Position numbers and translations under genes: made by a program
Assembly: GCA_946894095.1 (NCBI GenBank)
Contig: OX335642.1
Location: 12,597,021 to 12,661,020 of the forward strand
Reading direction: 5' to 3'
DNA: 64,000 bases
DNA from: Incurvaria masculella
Taxonomy: Eukaryota > Arthropoda > Insecta > Lepidoptera > Incurvariidae
The notes under the pieces: generated by a model
The model's input: only the letters and a program-made list of their open reading frames with translations
Told to the model about the DNA's origin: nothing
Databases searched by the model: none
In this document: positions 55,443 to 64,000 of the stretch, in pieces
How positions within the stretch are numbered: the stretch's first letter is position 1
Layout: each line of letters opens with the position of its first letter

Positions 55443-55670
55443 TTTTTATGTGTCTAAACATGGGTGGCCAATACCACACCCACAGTCATGATGTTAGCCC
55501 AACACACTGCATTCCCGAAGGAATTGGGTGTCCTGGACCTTCACGAGCACGGCATATTGAACTGGATAGATAACACGGACAATTTGAATAGCCGTTCCGA
55601 CCCGGCGAGCTCAACCCTACCACCTAGAAGGGTAAGGGGACCTACAGTTTTATATGGATTCCAAACTCTG
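55443..55670 (-). mobile_element. SINE without head, minus strand
   Basis: 'tctaaacatgggtggccaat', 'catgatgttagcccaacaca', 'cattcccgaaggaattgggt' and 'actggatagataacacggac' to 'cctacagttttatatggatt'. The central part has small deletions. Confidence 0.82.
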
Positions 55671-55756
55671 AAACTTAACCGTCAGCATAGATCAACCAGT
55701 TCGCATAAAATTATCCAATAAAATATTCTAGGAAAGTACCTAAAGGGTCAATTATA

Positions 55757-56071
55757 GAAAAATCGGCCAAGTTCGAGTCGGACTCGCACACGAAGGGTTC
55801 CGTACCATCGTAAAAAATAAAACAAAAAAATCACGTTTTTTATATGGGAGCCCCCTTTAATTTTAATTATTATTTAATCTTACCTATTTTTTGTTATAGC
55901 GGCAAAATAAATACACACTCTGTGAAAATTTCAGCTGTCTACCTGTTACGGTTACTGAGATACAGCCCTGTGACAGACGGACAGACGGACGGACGGACGG
56001 ACGGACGGAAGGACAGCGGAGGCTTAGTAATAGGGTTCCGTTTTCACCCTTTGGGTACGGAACCCTAAAAA
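55757..56071 (+). mobile_element. GTTCCG element, copy 6, full length
   Basis: Starts 'aaaatcggccaagttcgagt', with (GACG)n at about 55975-56014, and ends 'acggaaccctaaaaa'. It faces copy 7 as an inverted pair. Frame 55844-56068 is inside it. Confidence 0.95.
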
Positions 56072-56833
56072 GGATAACTTCATACTTCGATTGAATTCTT
56101 GTTTTGTATCGAATACATAGAACGTGGGTATTATTTAAAGAAGGGAATGCAACTAGGCGTCCTTCAGTTTATAATTGTATTCAAAAATATGGAAATCATA
56201 TATTCTTTTGAATTTAATAACCAGGTTTTGAAAAATTAATACCCAAGTGTTCCGAACAAATTACGAACTGGAAACAATAAAAGGACCTCGTTTGCCGTGT
56301 CAGTACTCAAGAGCGTATTATGCTCAATCCATTGGGCCTAATTTCCTCAAAATAAAAACGGTGTCTGGTTTCAGAAAAACCTTTCAAGGGCTGCTATTGA
56401 ATAGGTCACATGATACGCGAGGAAGCCGCAGTCCTTCAAGGGGTGGCGAGGGACTTTTTATCATTTTATTTATGTTACCTTCTGGTAGTCAAACTGCACA
56501 ACATAAAGTGAAACATACTTTTTCGTGCCTGGCAGGTGCGTCGTTTTTTTCAACGAATGTGATATGTATGCAGAATCAACCCTGAAGCAAGGGCACATTA
56601 ACTTAAGAAAGAAAGCAGTAAAAATCCACTTTACGAATGTAGTGCAACGCTTTCCATCAACCAGCCGCCAAAAAAAAAACCGCGCGAGGTATTTAAGCGG
56701 GTTTTTTTATGCTAGCTAAAACGTTTTACCATAAAGTTTTTTATGTTGCCTAAAAACAATTTCGCTGACAACTTGAGAACCACTTGCTAGATTTGAATAT
56801 TGTTTGGATCCGGGTAGAAATTGATTCTTCCCA
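56072..56833. other. Spacer between inverted GTTCCG elements
   Basis: The 112-residue frame at 56247-56585 has no recognised domain. No shared repeat. Confidence 0.35.
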
Positions 56834-57108
56834 TTTTTAGGGTTCCGTACTCAATGGGTGAAAACGGAACCCTATTACTAAGCCTCCGCTGTCCGTGCGT
56901 CCGTCCGTCCGTCCGTCCATCCGTCTGTCCGTCCGTCCGTCCGTCTGTCACAGGGCTGTATCTCATGAACCGTAATAGGTAGGCAGCTAAATTTTTCACA
57001 GATTGTGTAGTTATTTTGCCCATACAAAAAACGTGATTTATTGTGTTTAATCTTGTACGATGGTACGGAACCCTTCGTATGCGAGTCCGACTCGCACTTG
57101 GCCAGTTT
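56834..57108 (-). mobile_element. GTTCCG element, copy 7, minus strand
   Basis: 'agggttccgtactcaatggg', (GTCC)n at about 56893-56945 and 'cgagtccgactcgcacttgg'. A short deletion removes the 'gttgttatagcgg' segment. Frame 56787-57023 is inside it. Confidence 0.93.
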
Positions 57109-57499
57109 CTTTAGGCTACTTGCTATTCAACCAAATATTCAAAGTTCAAGCAGCGGGGTCCAACAAGAGAAATAACGAGGATACACAGAAATCCTAAAAC
57201 AAATATAAAATTAGGATTTGAAAGCCTATTTCCTAAAATATATGTTTGCCTAACTGGAAGGAATTTTTAATTTTTTGGATTTGTGTAAGTTTCAACTTGC
57301 CTATTCCGTCCTATTTAAATATAGAAAATAGTGAAATTTAGTACCAACATGATTTGAAATTGAAAATAATTTTTCATGGTTTCGGTTATTGAAATTTCCT
57401 TGTGAGAGCCGATTTTCCACGGGGTCAAACTGATTTTTTCAGTACTTATTCCTTTTATTTTTAGCCAATGAATCAGATCCATCGACAATCATAAAACTT

Positions 57500-57606
57500 A
57501 TTTTTATGTACCTGAACATGGATCTAATACCACGGCCACCATCATCATAATAACCCAACACAGCGTACCCCAAGGAATTAGATTCCATGCCAGGACCTTC
57601 CCTTGT
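57500..57606 (-). mobile_element. SINE 3' end, minus strand
   Basis: 'tttttatgtacctgaacatg', 'ataacccaacacagcgtacc' and 'attccatgccaggaccttcc'. Confidence 0.75.
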
Positions 57607-57714
57607 ATTTTATGTTTATGTATGACTACACAGAGGACGAAACACCGGCTGTGGCGAAGCTTACATCTGGCATCCTGACAACAAATAACTATAATACATA
57701 TTTTTTCATGTTCC

Positions 57715-57820
57715 GTCTACGACAATTGGCGTACGCCAAGACATCACATAGAAGGTGCCCGACGAACCCCATGGGCTTTCGAACTTTCATGGGGGCTGCG
57801 AAATTCAGGGATACCTGAGG
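57715..57820 (+). repeat. Unclassified repeat family A, plus-strand fragment
   Basis: 'aattggcgtacgccaagaca', 'gaaggtgcccgacgaacccc' and 'gctttcgaactttcatgggg' match 36130-36220. The 71-residue frame at 57603 runs into it. Confidence 0.7.
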
Positions 57821-58284
57821 GTCGTCATCGAGAGACATTAACATCCTGGTTTTATATGTAAGCCCTTTTTAAAATAATAAATCTCATACACACATAAGAC
57901 ATTGCTGCGGTGCAGTGGAGGATCTAAGGCCGCCTGATGTCCCAGATTCATAGACATTTCGTTTGAGTTGCATATCAAAATGTGTACGTTCAGCAACAAA
58001 AGTTATCCTGATGTGCGGAAGTTAAAATGTATTTCTCCGAAGCCGCAGATTGAACCGTTTCGTCGGATTACGTTAACTATAAATCTTCAAAGGGAGCAAA
58101 GGTCGGATATCGTCGTCGAAATTCAAGCCTCGTAGACGTCCGTGGCGATACAGTCGCTCAAAACATTCTTACGTTTTGCATTTTACCCTCAAAACGTGCG
58201 CGAACTAAATGCAAAACTAAGAAAAGGGAGGATGAGGCGCCGCGAGCGAGACTTCTGACGCATACAATAGGAAAAGTATTCTTA
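57821..58284. other. No feature recognised
   Basis: No gene or shared repeat seen. Confidence 0.4.
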
Positions 58285-58460
58285 TTTTCAACCCATTCAA
58301 AAAAGGAGGAGGATCTCAATTCGTCTTAATGATTTTTTTGTGCGTATGTTACTCTATAACTCCGCAAATTGTCAACCGATTTTAAAAAAATATTTTTCTC
58401 GTAGGTAGGATATATCTCAGAGGATATTACTTCTAAGGGTGAGGAATACTAAAAATAGTG
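58285..58460 (+). repeat. Common lepidopteran 'aaaaaaggaggaggatctc' repeat
   Basis: 'caaaaaaggaggaggatctc', 'aattcgtcttaatgattttt' and 'gttactctataactccgcaa' belong to a repeat I recognise as widespread in Lepidoptera, usually next to 'gaaccgacttcaa', which occurs just downstream. Confidence 0.6.
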
Positions 58461-58461
58461 C

Positions 58462-58682
58462 AAAAAACCAGTTTTAAAAAGTAATAATCAGTTTTAAAAC
58501 ATTGAACCGACTTCAAGCACTAACAAGTATTAATTAATAGTTTTATTCAATCGCATCGTTGAGTAAAAGGCGGTACAACCTCTTTTGTGCTTTTGTGCCG
58601 CCTTCTGAGAATAAATAAAAATATTATTTAACACCTCTCTTAGTGCTTGAAGTCGGTTTCAGGTTTTTAAAACTGGTTTTTA
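58462..58682. mobile_element. Fold-back element of about 220 bp
   Basis: 'aaaaaaccagttttaaaaa' pairs with 'tttttaaaactggttttt', and 'gaaccgacttcaagcactaa' pairs with 'ttagtgcttgaagtcggttt'. The loop itself contains 'aaggcggtac'/'gtgccgcctt'. Non-coding. Confidence 0.75.
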
Positions 58683-58683
58683 A

Positions 58684-59055
58684 TCTATACTACCATAATA
58701 AAACTGGACAGTTTGTTTTTTGTTCGAACAGATTAATCTCTGGAACTAAAAGTTGGATCTAAACAACACTTTTTGCATTTGATCGCCCAATTCCTGGCGG
58801 TTAGACTATTTTACATGATTTTTGATGTAACGTGCTTGCTTATGACCCAAGCTCGCATTATACTGGGATCAGCACGGGGGATTACCTAAAATGAAACTGA
58901 CTTTGAATCGACTAGAGTCATAGCGTGGTGTTAAATAGCCTGTAACCTACCTCAATACGGGGCTATCAAATGAAAAAAATTTTTTTTTTAAATCCGACTG
59001 GTAGTTCCAGAGATTAGCGCGATCAAACAAAAAAAAACTCTTCAGCTTTATTACA
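58684..59055. mobile_element. Helitron-like 5' ends in inverted arrangement
   Basis: 58686-58770 opens 'tctatactaccataataaaa' with 'taatctctggaactaaaagt'. 58995-59055 read on the minus strand gives 'gtaataaagctgaagagttt' and 'taatctctggaactaccagt'. The two openings face each other across about 230 bp. No intact 3' terminus seen. Confidence 0.5.
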
Positions 59056-59522
59056 TTGATAACGAGCGTATAAATACAAATACATAGCAAGAAATGTGCG
59101 TAAATTATTTACTGTGAAAGCCCGTCCGAATCTCGCGACTTCTTGACCAAAACTGGCGGGCGATCCACACTACTCTAACGTCAACCGGTCCGCGACGTGA
59201 TTCGGTTTCAAACTAACCACTTCCATCGGGAAAAAATCGCCTGACAATCGCGCAGCCGAAAAAGCGTATTCTTTTTTGCGAATCCGATCCGCGGTGCGTA
59301 CCGATCGGTGGATTCGCTTTGAAGTTTTCCTGAAGCAGGCATCGTGCAGGTGGAAACAATGAACGCCACTTGGGCTAAAGTCACAAAAAGAAAATTAATT
59401 TTCAAAAATATTTCTGAGTCACACCAAAGATCAAACAGCTGATCACACTTACAATCTCAATTTATTATAATTTAAAATCTTTATTTAATAGCACGCCTCG
59501 CGAATTCCTTGGCGGGACACAA
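59056..59522. other. No feature recognised
   Basis: A 65-residue minus frame at 59208-59405 begins with a hydrophobic stretch but nothing recognisable. No shared repeat. Confidence 0.35.
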
Positions 59523-59935
59523 GGCTCGTAGCCTAGTGGCGCGGGGACTGGCCTAGCGTACCAGAGGCCCGGGTTCGATACCAACTTGCACCACTGTCTT
59601 TCTCTTTCAGAGTTCGATAAGTGCATTTCGTCACGAATGCGAGCTGCTCCATGGTTCGGAATCCATGTAAAATTGTAGTTCCCCTTCCCCTACTAGGTGG
59701 TAGGGTTTAAGCCCGCCCGGGTTGGTACCATCGCATTGGATGAAAAGATGGTCGAAGCGGCAATGAAAAATTGTCCGTGTTTTCCATCCAGTTCAATGTA
59801 GCCGTGCCTCATAAAGGGAAGGTCCTGGCATGGCACCTAATTCCTTCGGGAATGTGGTGTATTGGGCTAATATCATAACGGTAGTTGTGTGGTATTAGCC
59901 ATCCATGTCAGGTCGCATAAAAAAAAAAAAAAAAA
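59523..59935 (+). mobile_element. tRNA-derived SINE, full length with poly-A
   Basis: The head has A box TAGCCTAGTGG (59529-59539) and B box GGTTCGATACC (59572-59582). Next comes the central 'caccactgtctttctctttc' ... 'gcgagctgctcca', then the body shared with the 5S-headed SINEs from 'tggttcggaatccatgtaaa', the tail 'gtggtattagccatccatgt' and a 17-A run. It resembles the published H. armigera HaSE1 type (from memory). RNA polymerase III transcription is expected; mobilisation would depend on a LINE. Confidence 0.95.
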
Positions 59936-60261
59936 GGAGACCGCCGCTACTTAAGTAACTTAAGGTAAGCCATCGTTTTTATCCCTATTGCAGGTTCCTG
60001 AATAACTAATTAACCATGACAATTGTTTTATTTTTATTTTTGTGTGTACAGACAATCAGATTTCGATAAAGGATTGTTTTCTTAGAATAAAATTTACTAC
60101 ATACAATTAACTCAATGAAAATCATGTACAATATTAGTAAATGAAGTGATTGACTCAATTTTTAATAAGAACCATCGTTGTTCTGGGTGAGGTTTTCATT
60201 TTTGCTTCCATCCAGATTAGATAAAAAAAAAACCGCCAAGTGCCGCATTTTCGGACCTCAT

Positions 60262-60400
60262 AACTTAGAAACCATACACTATTTTAAAATGCCAATGGTC
60301 ATCAGACATCTAGTTCGATCAAATAAAGCTGTCTTGAGTATGATTTTGGATATTTGACAAGAAATACGCGCATGATCTTCGTGGGTTGAGCGGGAAGGGA
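60262..60400 (+). repeat. Unclassified dispersed repeat D, copy 2
   Basis: 'acttagaaaccatacactat', 'aaatgccaatggtcatcaga' and 'gcgcatgatcttcgtgggtt' match 35505-35655. Confidence 0.55.
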
Positions 60401-60402
60401 GC

Positions 60403-60512
60403 TTAAGAAGGGCCCGTAAGCTATGTCCCCCATACAAACGTAGTTTACTAATCATTTGGACACCGCGATTTCAATTAAATTGATTTTTTAATATCTAATA
60501 GGTTTAATACGC
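60403..60512 (+). mobile_element. TTAA MITE, second family, left part
   Basis: TTAA then 'gaagggcccgtaagctatgt' and 'acaaacgtagtttactaatc', matching the ends of 26070-26427. The right half was not found. Confidence 0.65.
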
Positions 60513-60597
60513 TAAAAGATTACATCCAGTACTAGCATACATCCAGGAGGCAATTGAGTCGACTGCAAAATAGCGATAAATTCGATGGCCGGCCTAA

Positions 60598-60665
60598 TGG
60601 GCTGGGTAGGTCAGTAGTTAGCGCAGCGGAAATTTAATCCGAAGGTCGCAGGGTCGAATCCTGCT
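60598..60665 (+). other. tRNA-like sequence, probably a decayed SINE head
   Basis: A good T arm ('gcagggtcgaatcctgc') and an anticodon-like arm ('cggaaatttaatccg') are present, but the 5' acceptor strand 'gggctgg' does not pair with the bases after the T arm, so this is not a functional tRNA gene. A similar stretch near 24491 supports a tRNA-derived repeat. Confidence 0.45.
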
Positions 60666-61007
60666 TAAAATCAATGTCTAGCCCAAACCAACATGTTTCT
60701 GCTTATTTTCAAAATGAGATTACATTAAATGTCGATTTTTAAATTAAATTAATACAGAACAAGGTTTATCTAACTTATTGGTTGGTTTTTCTTCACATAA
60801 TCGCACCAACTACTCGGACTTGAGCCCGCGCATACAGAGAGCGGTCAGGAGTTCCGAGTTCCGAGTTCCGCGTTCGGCGTTCATAAGAATGTATCGAGTC
60901 TGTAACAACAACGCACACGGCGGCCAGTCAGACCGCGGCGTTCAAAGCGGAAGGTCGCGTACTAAGAGTTCTTTGCCCGCCGAGACAGGGAACGCCTGAA
61001 CGCCGCG

Positions 61008-61166
61008 ATGTCTGAGGTTGCAAACACGGAAAAGTTGATTGAATTGGTTAGGGAAAGGAGTTTATTACCCGATTTAAGTGATGTAGACTATAAAAACCGC
61101 GACAAAAAGCAGAAGCTTGGCCTGAAATTGCCACAGAAATGGGCTTTTCTTATCCTTAATAAATAA
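61008..61166 (+). pseudogene. MADF/Myb-like accessory protein N-terminus (Harbinger), frameshifted
   Basis: ATG at 61008 opens 'MSEVANTEKLIELVRERSLL' then 'DLSDVDYKNRDKKQK', the first two helices of a MADF DNA-binding domain. The frame then reads nonsense to TAA at 61164-61166. In the next frame the domain continues as 'AWPEIATEMGFSYP', so a single-base indel near 61111 broke it. In autonomous PIF/Harbinger elements this protein binds the transposon ends and helps import the transposase into the nucleus. Only about 55 codons remain. It differs in sequence from the MADF fragment at 3.2 kb. Confidence 0.75.
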
Positions 61167-61266
61167 ATACATACCTTAAAAATACAGCCAGCCTTTCTGT
61201 TGATGAAACAAATTTCCTCCAGTTAGTATTTTGTTTTTCGATATCAGATTTTATGATGTTGTACAA

Positions 61267-61440
61267 TTAAAAAAAACTATTAATCGACATTGGAAAATAA
61301 ATATAGAATCGTTGTTCATCTTTAAGTGAATCCTGAAAAATACTACTAAATTCGCCTTGTTCTTCTCGCGTTGTGTTAATTGGGTGCACCCAATACTTCC
61401 TTTTATTTTTAGAAGCTGCTAAGCTAGTGACATGTTGCAT
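61267..61440 (-). pseudogene. Harbinger transposase, N-terminal fragment
   Basis: The minus-strand frame from the ATG at 61440 encodes 'KRKYWVHPINTTREEQGEFS' and 'DEQRFYIYFPMSINSF', then stops at 61267. This is the N-terminal region that precedes the DDE_Tnp_4 catalytic domain in Harbinger transposases (family pattern 'RRWWVHPI..R...GEF..LF..L..D...F..YFRM'). The frame stays open upstream to 61521 but without another ATG there. All catalytic aspartates and the glutamate are absent. Transcription would converge on the MADF gene. Confidence 0.8.
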
Positions 61441-61569
61441 GTGCAAAGACCCAAACGAAACTAGAACGCGAGAATTTGAACGCCGCGCCGCTTGTGTTTG
61501 TTGGAACTCTTGAGCGGTCAACGGTCACTAGAACGCAGAACTCTGACCGCTCTCTGTGTGCGCGGGCTC

Positions 61570-62176
61570 TAGGCTAATTCATAAAAATTAAAACGCCCTC
61601 GCGTATTCTTGTCCAGTATCGGGTGGCTCGGAAGTTAAAGTTCCCATAAAAATACTGAGGTGTCTTGTGGTCGTGTGGCCTCAGAACACACAGGAAGGGG
61701 CGACCGCGACCGGTCACATTATGAAATTATTGCTCGCGTGGGATCCCGGCGAGATCCCACCGCGGGGCGTATCTGAGTTCCTTGGCATGGCGGGAATGCA
61801 TCTTCAAAGAGCTCGAGAAATAGATCTGATCATATATCTTGTCAAGAGTTGTTTGCCTAAGACTGTTCTACCAAAAATAGAAATATAGGTAGGTATGTGG
61901 ACGAAAAATCATAGCCTCTATGCCAGTGAATTTACTTACTACACTTGGATAATAAAATCTGCGGATCAATCAGATTGTGACATCATACGAGAAGTTTAAA
62001 TAAATGGATATGGAAATATAAATCTATGAAATAAATTAGTTGGTTTTAATTTTTTTTTAAACTCGTGGAGTATATGGTAATATACATTTGGCATAAAAGA
62101 GAACTGTTTGTTCTGACGGCGTCAGAACGGCGATCGTATTTTTTTCAATCAAAACTGTATAGATCTCCAAAATGTA
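61570..62176. other. No gene recognised
   Basis: The GC-rich plus frame 61667-61888 (73 residues, including 'DPGEIPPRGVSEFLGMAGMH') has no domain I recognise. The rest is AT-rich. Confidence 0.3.
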
Positions 62177-62558
62177 TTTTTTTTTTATGTGACTGGACAT
62201 GGATGGCTAATACCACAAGTTCTGTCATGGTATTAGCCCATCACACCACATGGGAACTAGGTGCCATGCCAGGACCTTCCTTATATTGCACGGCTACATT
62301 GAACTGGATGGAAAACACGGACAATTTTCATTGCCGCTTCGACCATCGTTCATCCAATGCGATGGTACCAACCCGGGCGGGATAAACCCTACCACCTAGT
62401 AAGTAAGGAAGGGGACCTACAGCTTAACGTGGAATCCGAACCACGGCCAGCCTCTCTCAACGGTCGAATGGTCACCCATCCAAGACCAGACCGGACCCAG
62501 CGTTGCTTAACTTCGGAGAGCGATCGCCGAAGTGTCGCGCCACTGGGCCACTGAGGCT
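62177..62558 (-). mobile_element. 5S-rRNA-headed SINE, essentially full length
   Basis: Minus strand from 62558: 'tggcccagtggcgcgacact', 'ctctccgaagttaagcaacg', 'ggtctggtcttggatgggtg', then the shared body and 'gccatccatgtccagtcaca' with poly-A. Nearly identical to 32472-32857, implying fairly recent activity of this subfamily. Frames 62065-62385, 62357-62554 and 62389-62637 are frames of the SINE. Confidence 0.93.
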
Positions 62559-64000
62559 GACAAATACAAATGTATATTTTGTATACTTTGTGGTGATTGT
62601 ATTTTAATATATTTTTATGTGGTTCCGGCGTGACCAACGGTACCTCTTACAGTTGAATAACCTTTGATCGAATATGTAGTTGTATTTTTTAAGTTTCCAT
62701 TCTACACCTTTTTCTTTAATTTCAGATTATAATGAACAATCAAATATAATGAAATAGTTCTAGCCATTTTTATAAAGCTGGACTGTTCTAGACAAGAAAA
62801 TGTAAGATCTCAGTGATTGTTAAACTCCGAACTTTCAGACTCAAGTATGAATCCCAAGTGTATCGGGTCGAAATCGTTGAGTTTGAGTGTTATGAGGTTC
62901 TTTTGCCCGACTTATCTGGTCCAAGAATCAGGATCGGGTTCCCAAAGGGTCAGGATTTAAGGATTCTTGTTTTATCGTCGGCTTCAATGTACCTACATCG
63001 AAATTGATCCCATAAAATGTTATGAGTGTTGTTGCAATTTTTGCGAGTAATTTTATTCAATGTTCTGACAAGTTGTAACATGTTGTATTAATACAGAGAG
63101 TGATTTTTATGTTCCATAAAATTGGGCAGACGATTATTTGGTTTTAACATGAAAAGTGACGTTGAGAGCAATTTAAATTTAAGGAAGTACAAGCTTTTTA
63201 AATTTTGGTTATTCAAAGAGTTTAAGCTTTGTTTTCTAGCAGAAATTATTTCGTGTGTTTATAGTTTATTTTTATTGATTTTATTTGAATAACGAATGCA
63301 TTATCCAATAAATATATTGGATTAAAAACCACTTACCTATGGTCAAATAAATAAATCATGTACCGTTTAACAAAATAAATGTTAACAAAATATAGATAGC
63401 TAAAAACTGAATTTACACCTAATATTCGTTGTGAATTATTCAAGGGAAAAACTATTGCAATTTGCGTGTTATCTCCGAATTATGTGGCGTATTTAAAACC
63501 AATATATTGTTTTTGCAGATTGTCGAATAATATGTCTACCAAAAACATACATGTCAAAGAAAATGTTGAAATGTTATCGTGAAATACATCTTTTCACATG
63601 TTTACCCTTTTAAAGCAATATTTCCCAACAGATCCGCTGTTGACATATTTTATTTACTTGCGTTCTTGCCTTAAGGGCATATGTTGTGTGCATTGTGATT
63701 AATTGATTACTGGCGAGCCACCCACTATCTTATCAAATCACACTCTGTTTGTTTAGGATCACTAACCGCGTGCTTTTAATTGAACTTTAAATACATGTTG
63801 TTATTGGTCGAAAGGGAGGCATAATTTTAAACTAATATTAGCTCTCTCCTATTAATTTTTTTAGATAAAAGATAGAAAGCAACCATTTCTAAAATATAGG
63901 TTTAGAAAAGAAAAAAGAGGTATTTTTTTTTATTTAAATACTGCTTACATACAATTCCGATTTCCATTCGATTACAATTCCGAAAATCGATGATGCTTTT
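62559..64000. other. No feature recognised
   Basis: AT-rich sequence to the end of the window. The 64-residue frame at 62813-63007 has no known domain. No shared repeat seen. Confidence 0.4.

Larger units (their letters stand above)
60822..61569. mobile_element. Deleted PIF/Harbinger transposon with both gene remnants
   Basis: Terminal inverted repeats of about 27 bp: left 'gagcccgcgcatacagagag' and right 'ctctctgtgtgcgcgggctc', each continued inward by 'cggtcag'/'ctgaccg'. Subterminal 'gttccga' repeats lie inside the left end. Within 748 bp it holds a plus-strand MADF (Myb/SANT-like) reading frame start and a minus-strand transposase N-terminus. That two-gene composition is characteristic of PIF/Harbinger elements. 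The DDE catalytic domain is deleted, so the copy is non-autonomous. A clear 3-bp TWA target duplication is not visible (flanks ctt and tag). Confidence 0.8.

Noticed and set aside
60598..60665. A functional tRNA gene
   Set aside because: T and anticodon arms look plausible but the acceptor stem does not pair, and a similar degraded sequence exists at 24491.
61667..61888. 73-residue GC-rich frame next to the Harbinger relic
   Set aside because: Outside the inverted repeats and without any domain I recognise; not enough to call.

Overview
This is a window of eukaryotic nuclear DNA, almost certainly from a moth or butterfly (Lepidoptera). It has no long open reading frames, an AT-rich background and dense interspersed repeats. 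Many repeats belong to families I recognise as lepidopteran: the 'ggccaagtgcgagtcggac ... gggttccgtacc' element with its internal GACG microsatellite, Helitrons ending in 'cgggacgggctgCTAG|T', and SINEs closely resembling those described in Helicoverpa armigera (a tRNA-headed and a 5S-rRNA-headed family sharing one body). Those SINEs hint at a noctuid-like moth, but that placement is inference. I see no convincing host gene, no functional tRNA or rRNA gene and no CRISPR array. Nearly all 60-130-residue open frames are chance frames or lie inside repeats.

Layout. 0-12 kb: two GC-rich MITEs (2.7, 7.1 kb), a broken MADF-domain fragment (3.2 kb), a Helitron whose 5' end abuts the 3' end of another (5.24 kb), a TTAA-flanked MITE (7.5 kb) and a nest of three SINEs (7.9-8.8 kb). 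12-26 kb: fragments of unclassified repeat families, a LINE 3' end (14.5-15.1 kb), a small Helitron (17.4 kb), a MITE with a long terminal inverted repeat (19.7 kb), an RTE-like LINE end (22.7 kb) and many SINE pieces. 26-42 kb: another TTAA MITE, an 820-bp fold-back element (27.3 kb), a minus-strand Helitron (30.1 kb), a complete 5S-headed SINE (32.5 kb), a second RTE-like LINE end (38.5 kb), a minus-strand LINE end with a perfect 22-bp inverted duplication (39.9 kb) and a further LINE end (40.6 kb). 42-53 kb: mostly unassigned AT-rich DNA, a second copy of the 7.5-kb MITE in opposite orientation (47.5 kb), and two MITEs placed back to back near SINE pieces (51.5-52.5 kb). 53-64 kb: an inverted pair of GTTCCG elements (55.8 and 56.8 kb), a complete tRNA-headed SINE (59.5 kb), a deleted PIF/Harbinger transposon keeping parts of both of its genes (60.8-61.6 kb) and a second near-complete 5S-headed SINE (62.2 kb).

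There is no operon or pathway; the content is a record of mobile elements and their interactions. The best candidates for something less usual are: (i) SINE heads with a tRNA-type A box joined to a 5S-type internal promoter region, on the same body that elsewhere carries a full tRNA head; (ii) the compact Harbinger remnant with convergent MADF and transposase remains; (iii) two perfect inverted duplications that interrupt known repeat consensus sequences; (iv) the Helitron-to-Helitron junction. I did not find a convincing wholly new biological system.
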